Shown here piece by piece: positions 60,523-64,000 of a DNA stretch of 64,000 nucleotides (positions are counted from its first letter, which is position 1; every line of letters begins with the position of its first letter). Origin of the DNA: JACWAE01 sp963847595 (GTDB lineage Bacteria > Chloroflexota > Dehalococcoidia > SZUA-161); contig CAWKAJ010000002.1 of NCBI GenBank assembly GCA_963847595.1, positions 1 through 64,000 on the forward strand, in the 5' to 3' direction. The notes beneath the pieces were generated by a model. It was not told the DNA's origin and searched no databases. It worked only from the letters and a program-made list of their open reading frames with translations. A program made the translations under genes and the position numbers.

Positions 60523-60954
60523 TCAGATATGAGGAAACTGGGATTGGGTTTCGGGCTTACAGGAATTGTCCGCCTGTTTCCGACGGACCACCAGCTTCAA
60601 TCCAGACTGGCGAACCACTATCACATCTGCACCCACATCAATACTGCCGTTTTCGGCTCTGGCGTTCCAGAGTTCGCCTCCAATTCTTACGAAACCTTCC
60701 GGAGCTAATCGGCTCACGACCTGCCCTTCAATGCCTACCATTGTCGTAAGACCTGGTATCGGCTTTCTCCTTAGAGCACGGCTGCCTATAAGGAAAGAGA
60801 CTATTGCATATACTGCAAAGGCTACGCAGGTGAGAATGAGGCCATACAGGGGTATGTGAATACCCCATCTCGGCAATCCCCATAGTATTACAGCAACAAT
60901 TATAGCTTCGTACACCAGGTTAGTGAAAATGGCGATTATAAGTCTAGCGTTCAT
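60523..60954 (-). CDS. NfeD-like membrane protein
   Basis: This 143-residue protein has two N-terminal membrane spans (IFTNLVYEAIIVAVILWGL and IPLYGLILTCVAFAVYAIV). A C-terminal OB-fold domain follows, with GIEGQVVSRLAPEGFVRIGGELWNARAENG, the NfeD signature. NfeD proteins usually pair with a stomatin-like protein or a membrane protease; neither is next to it here. The closest protease trace is the broken HtrA-like fragment at 61478-61831. ATG at 60954. Confidence 0.85.
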   Translation of the reverse strand: MNARLIIAIFTNLVYEAIIVAVILWGLPRWGIHIPLYGLILTCVAFAVYAIVSFLIGSRALRRKPIPGLTTMVGIEGQVVSRLAPEGFVRIGGELWNARAENGSIDVGADVIVVRQSGLKLVVRRKQADNSCKPETQSQFPHI

Positions 60955-61477
60955 GACTTTGTCCAGTTATGTCGGTAACATAGCATAGCCACGGCTAACA
61001 AGCGCCATCGCATTAATACGCTCTCCCGAGGATGAGAGACGTATGGATTGTAATCTGCAGTTGGGGCCATTGTTGATCGTTGCGGAGAAACACTGTCTTG
61101 ACCAGGGAGAGTATTCTTCCTGCTCAAATAGAACATCCTTTTTGGCTTGATGAACTGTAAGACCTATAATCTGCGCCGTTTATCATTTCTACCCCCAGTG
61201 ATAAATTGCTGGTGATTGGTGGCAACCCTTTGGACCTCTTGAAGACTCATTGTACTCAACTGGACTAAATCTCTCAAGGGAGCAGTGGGAAGCCATGCAT
61301 CTGAAAATAGGTTGCTCTGCGGGGCAATAAGCAGGAAGATTGCGGAAATGACAGAACGCTACTTAGGGGCACAGCAAGCTGTGCCCTCGCCCAATCCTCC
61401 CTCTTCTAAAGGGGATACAAGGGGCTTACCGGAGACATCCCTGAACCTTCCATCTACTCATCCTGCTTCCCCCAATC
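60955..61477. other. Gene-poor stretch with a repeat
   Basis: No solid CDS is present. At 61366-61387 GGGCACAGC-AA-GCTGTGCCC forms a 9-bp palindrome followed by CTCGCCCAATCCTCCCTC, similar in style to the other dispersed repeats of this window. Confidence 0.4.
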
Positions 61478-61831
61478 TTCCGGAGGTGGCTATAGGCCAC
61501 TCCTTCGCGCTCAAAGTCGGACAGCCCGCGGCCGCCATCGGCAATGCACTCGATTTAGGCATCATCATGACCGGTGGCTGGGTAGCCGCCTCAACGCATC
61601 CGTAAGCGGCCCGAATATTGTCCTGATGATTGGCTTATTGAGACCGATGCCGCTATTAACCCAGGCAACGGCGGCGGGCCGCTGGTGACTAGAGATGGGC
61701 TGTTGGTCGGGATAACGAATGCCGCATTAATACAAACCACGACCGCCCCGGATGTCGAAGGGATTTATTATGCCATCAGCATCGATTCGGCGATGCCGAC
61801 TATTCAGAGCTTGATCTCCCAGTTGCCCTAG
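61478..61831 (+). pseudogene. Decayed HtrA/trypsin-like serine protease fragment
   Basis: Three frames together spell a protease fragment: HSFALKVGQPAAAIGNALDL with GIIMTGGWV, then RLNASVSGPNIVL, then DWLIETDAAINPGNGGGPLV and VGITNAALIQ. This matches the trypsin-like core of HtrA/DegP proteins. Two frameshifts are needed to join the pieces. In addition the catalytic serine of GNSGGPL reads glycine (GNGGGPL). The N-terminal half with the catalytic His and Asp is missing. It ends at a TAG directly before the convergent MFS gene. Confidence 0.75.
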
Positions 61832-63532
61832 CTATTCACCTGCTCTCTGAATGACTTCACGCCCCCGTTGCCATGATGCTGCAGCGGCAATCAGGCAGAT
61901 CACCACGGAGAACGTAAACACGATGAGAAGCCCCTGATGGAAAGACGACGAGATAAGCTGCGGGAAGTAGGACCTGCTTGTCAGCTTGGCTGCAGCGTCG
62001 GCTGGTAGAGAGTTCAGCACCGTCGGTCCCAGCAACGTGCCCAGTGGATTGTAGCCCAGAAGCGCCGCAAAGAGGTAACTCACCGGGGGCAGCTTAGAGA
62101 GTTCGGTTGCGACAGAGGTGGATACCCCGTTTTGTATTAACCCATTGTACAAAGCCTGAGGTACTCTGGCATTAAGGCCCACGATCATCAAAGAGAAAAA
62201 CACGCCGATCGATATGGGGAATCCCACATTGTAAAAAGAGGCCCGCATACCGGAGGCCGCGCCCCGGCTTTCCGCTGGCACACTGTTCATAATAGAGGCA
62301 GTATTCGGCGCCACAAAAAGTCCCGAGGCTATGCCCATGAAGAACAATATCACGGCAAAGCCTGGGTACACGAAGTTCACGGGAAGCATCATGAGCAACC
62401 CAAAACTGACAGCAGTGAGCACCATGCCTCCCGTGGCAAACAGCCTGGCGCCATATCGGTCCGATAGTCGCCCAGAGATAGGACCCGCAATGAGGAACCC
62501 TATACTGAGAGGTATCATATAGATGCCTGCCCACAGAGGGGTGATTTCGAAATCGTAGCCATGAAGCGGCAGCCAGATACCCTGAAGCCAGATGACCAGC
62601 ATGAACTCCAGTCCACCCCGGCCGACCGCCGAGAGAAAGCCAGCCATATTTCCCGCAGTAAAAGCGCGAATGCGGAATAAGCTAAGCCGGAACATGGGCT
62701 CTTTCACGCGTCGCTCTATGGCGGCAAAAAGCGCCAAGCCAGCCACACCGCCGATGAGCATGCCCAGGACGAAAGGAGTCGTCCAAGACATACTCGATGT
62801 GCCTGATGAGTTGATGCCATAGATTACTCCCACCAGCAACATAGCCAAGCCGGCGGCGAAAGTCAGGTTGCCTATCCAGTCGATCCTCGCCGCCTTGTGG
62901 ATCCCGATTTCACGTAGCGCAATATATGACCACACCGTGCCGACTACGCCAATGGGTACATTGAACAGGAAGACCCAGCGCCAGTGCACCTCTGCTAGCA
63001 CGCCTCCCAGAATAAGTCCTATGAATGTGCCGGCGATGCCGGCAACCATGTTTATCCCCAGCGCAAACCCGCGCTCGTTAGGGGGGAAGGCATCGGTCAG
63101 AATTGCCACCGAGTTCGCCATGAGTAAAGCGCCGCCGACGGCTTGCACCACGCGAAAGACGATTAGCTCGATGGCGCCGCCCGCCCCTGTGCTCCAGGTA
63201 ATCGAGAGTAGAATAGACCCTACCGTGAAGATAACGAAGCCCAGGTTGTACATGCGCACCCGTCCGAACATGTCCCCGATGCGTCCCAGCGTCACCACCA
63301 GTACAGCCTGGACGAGAGGGTAGCCCATGAGGACCCAGAGCAAATAGTCGAAGTTGGACGATTGCAGTGGCTCCAGGTTGATGCCCCGGAAGATCACGGG
63401 GAGGGCAATTAAGAGGCTCGACCCGTTGATAAAGCCCATGAGTATGCCCAGTGTCGTATTGGATAGGGCGATCCACTTGTAATTTTTACCTACTGGCCGC
63501 TGGGACGCCTTGGAATTAAACACTCTCTGCAT
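61832..63532 (-). CDS. MFS drug exporter, DHA2 (EmrB/QacA) family, 14 spans
   Basis: This 566-residue transporter has about 14 hydrophobic spans. After the second span the loop motif A reads LGRIGDMFGRVRMYN. Motif C, typical of exporters, appears as GTFIGLILGGVLAEVHWRWVFL. The middle loop before span 9 is long and basic, as in QacA-type pumps. Such proteins export drugs or metabolites against protons. The start is ATG 63532 and no regulator is adjacent. The 3' end abuts the protease pseudogene. Confidence 0.9.
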   Translation of the reverse strand: MQRVFNSKASQRPVGKNYKWIALSNTTLGILMGFINGSSLLIALPVIFRGINLEPLQSSNFDYLLWVLMGYPLVQAVLVVTLGRIGDMFGRVRMYNLGFVIFTVGSILLSITWSTGAGGAIELIVFRVVQAVGGALLMANSVAILTDAFPPNERGFALGINMVAGIAGTFIGLILGGVLAEVHWRWVFLFNVPIGVVGTVWSYIALREIGIHKAARIDWIGNLTFAAGLAMLLVGVIYGINSSGTSSMSWTTPFVLGMLIGGVAGLALFAAIERRVKEPMFRLSLFRIRAFTAGNMAGFLSAVGRGGLEFMLVIWLQGIWLPLHGYDFEITPLWAGIYMIPLSIGFLIAGPISGRLSDRYGARLFATGGMVLTAVSFGLLMMLPVNFVYPGFAVILFFMGIASGLFVAPNTASIMNSVPAESRGAASGMRASFYNVGFPISIGVFFSLMIVGLNARVPQALYNGLIQNGVSTSVATELSKLPPVSYLFAALLGYNPLGTLLGPTVLNSLPADAAAKLTSRSYFPQLISSSFHQGLLIVFTFSVVICLIAAAASWQRGREVIQRAGE

Positions 63533-63916
63533 ACCTGCGTTTAAGCGTTACCGAATACATTTCCCTTACCACTGTAAAGAGCTAAATTAAAGGTATTCTA
63601 ATCCTTCGCACATAAAAAAGTCATAAAATCGCAGTAAAAAAGATTGAGAAGTTGTGACATCTCGCTTTTCGAAGCGACCAAGTCATCCCATGAGGTGGCC
63701 GGCTCAACAAATCGGTAGATTGTTGGCGATGAGCAACCTGGGCTAACAAGATGGCTGATTGTCACTAGTAAACTGCACAGACAGGCAATCCGCTACCCCA
63801 ATGGAGCCCTGTAGCGCTTCATGCTGTCTGACAGTGTGAGTGGGTTAATGCTGTCGGCTAAGCCTCGCCCCATGCCCTCCTCACATTGTGGACATAGTCC
63901 TTGCGCTATAGACTTC
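63533..63916. other. Gene-free upstream region of the MFS gene
   Basis: About 380 bases without a credible CDS or strong hairpin. It should contain the minus-strand MFS promoter near 63540-63600, but no clear hexamer pair with good spacing was found. Confidence 0.35.
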
Positions 63917-63945
63917 TTGCGCTAGTACACATTTCGCGGTAGAAT
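63917..63945 (+). promoter_or_regulatory. Promoter near the right edge
   Basis: TTGCGC (63917-63922), 17 bases, TAGAAT (63940-63945), 33 bases before an ATG with a good ribosome binding site. Confidence 0.55.
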
Positions 63946-63978
63946 ATCGCAAGTTGATGATGTTCCTTGAGGTGGAAG

Positions 63979-64000
63979 ATGACCGAAAAGGATAGAAATC
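63979..64000 (+). CDS. Start of a CDS cut by the right window edge
   Basis: ATG at 63979 follows TTGAGGTGGAAG and a promoter candidate, and opens MTEKDRN before the window ends. Too short to identify. Confidence 0.5.

Noticed and set aside
61285..61605. 106-residue plus frame taken as an intact gene
   Set aside because: Its second half is one frame of the broken protease; the first half is repeat-derived and has no ribosome binding site.

Overview
The window looks like a chromosomal stretch of an uncultured bacterium of the Chloroflexota, most likely class Dehalococcoidia. The arguments are the gene order rpsO-pnp-dapB-asd-dapA, a tmRNA whose proteolysis tag reads GEREYALAA (I recall a tag starting GERE from Dehalococcoides), ftsA-ftsZ without neighbouring mur genes, several small zinc-ribbon proteins and many short GC-rich dispersed repeats. 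No taxonomic search was possible, so this is inference. I see no phage, no insertion sequence and no CRISPR array.

Layout. 1-4100 (minus): ftsA, ftsZ, a 70-residue protein and a GHKL ATPase that runs off the left edge. ftsZ carries an apparent one-base insertion. 4700-7400: a DUF5343-like protein, a tandem universal stress protein and two tandem zinc-ribbon paralogues. 7640-13040 (plus): rpsO and pnp, then the lysine genes dapB, asd and dapA, converging on miaB. 14488-16925: a methyltransferase, an alpha/alpha-toroid protein, tRNA-Ser and a small basic protein. 17160-18463: a TPR protein and a zinc ribbon. 18522-27159 (minus): rpoD, dnaG, a dGTPase and ppsA, then a small ORF, ispH and a plsC-like acyltransferase. 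27210-29498: a surface protein with two lamin-tail domains. 29659-34088: rsfS, ndk, a THEP1 NTPase, tsaB, tsaE, thiL and a phosphoesterase.

34467-44484 mixes metabolism and RNA quality control: 3-hydroxyacyl-CoA dehydrogenase, a tautomerase, a 1 kb gene-free structured stretch, a membrane glycosyltransferase, a flavoprotein, ssrA with smpB, and a thiolase next to an HMG-CoA-synthase-like/DUF35 fusion that appears to lack its catalytic residues. 44919-50663 holds mnmA, pheA, a USP/TrkA/TrkA potassium-regulation operon and an ABC-2 exporter, followed by tRNA-Arg. 51059-57414 is a beta-oxidation-type cluster (SDR, two acyl-CoA dehydrogenases, 3-hydroxyacyl-CoA dehydrogenase, thiolase). 57611-60294 is a MarR regulator with an ABC-2 exporter behind a promoter overlapped by palindromes. 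The right end has an NfeD-like protein, the remains of an HtrA-type protease, a 14-TM drug exporter and the first codons of one more gene.

How the parts fit. Most of the left half is housekeeping: division, transcription, replication, ribosome function, tRNA modification, lysine, isoprenoid and thiamine metabolism. The right half is richer in CoA-ester metabolism and exporters. The points most worth a second look are the inactive-looking HMGCS-DUF35 partner of the thiolase, the gene-free hairpin-rich stretch at 35.9-36.9 kb, the probably leaderless smpB transcript beside ssrA, the ftsZ frameshift, and the paired operator-like palindromes in front of marR.
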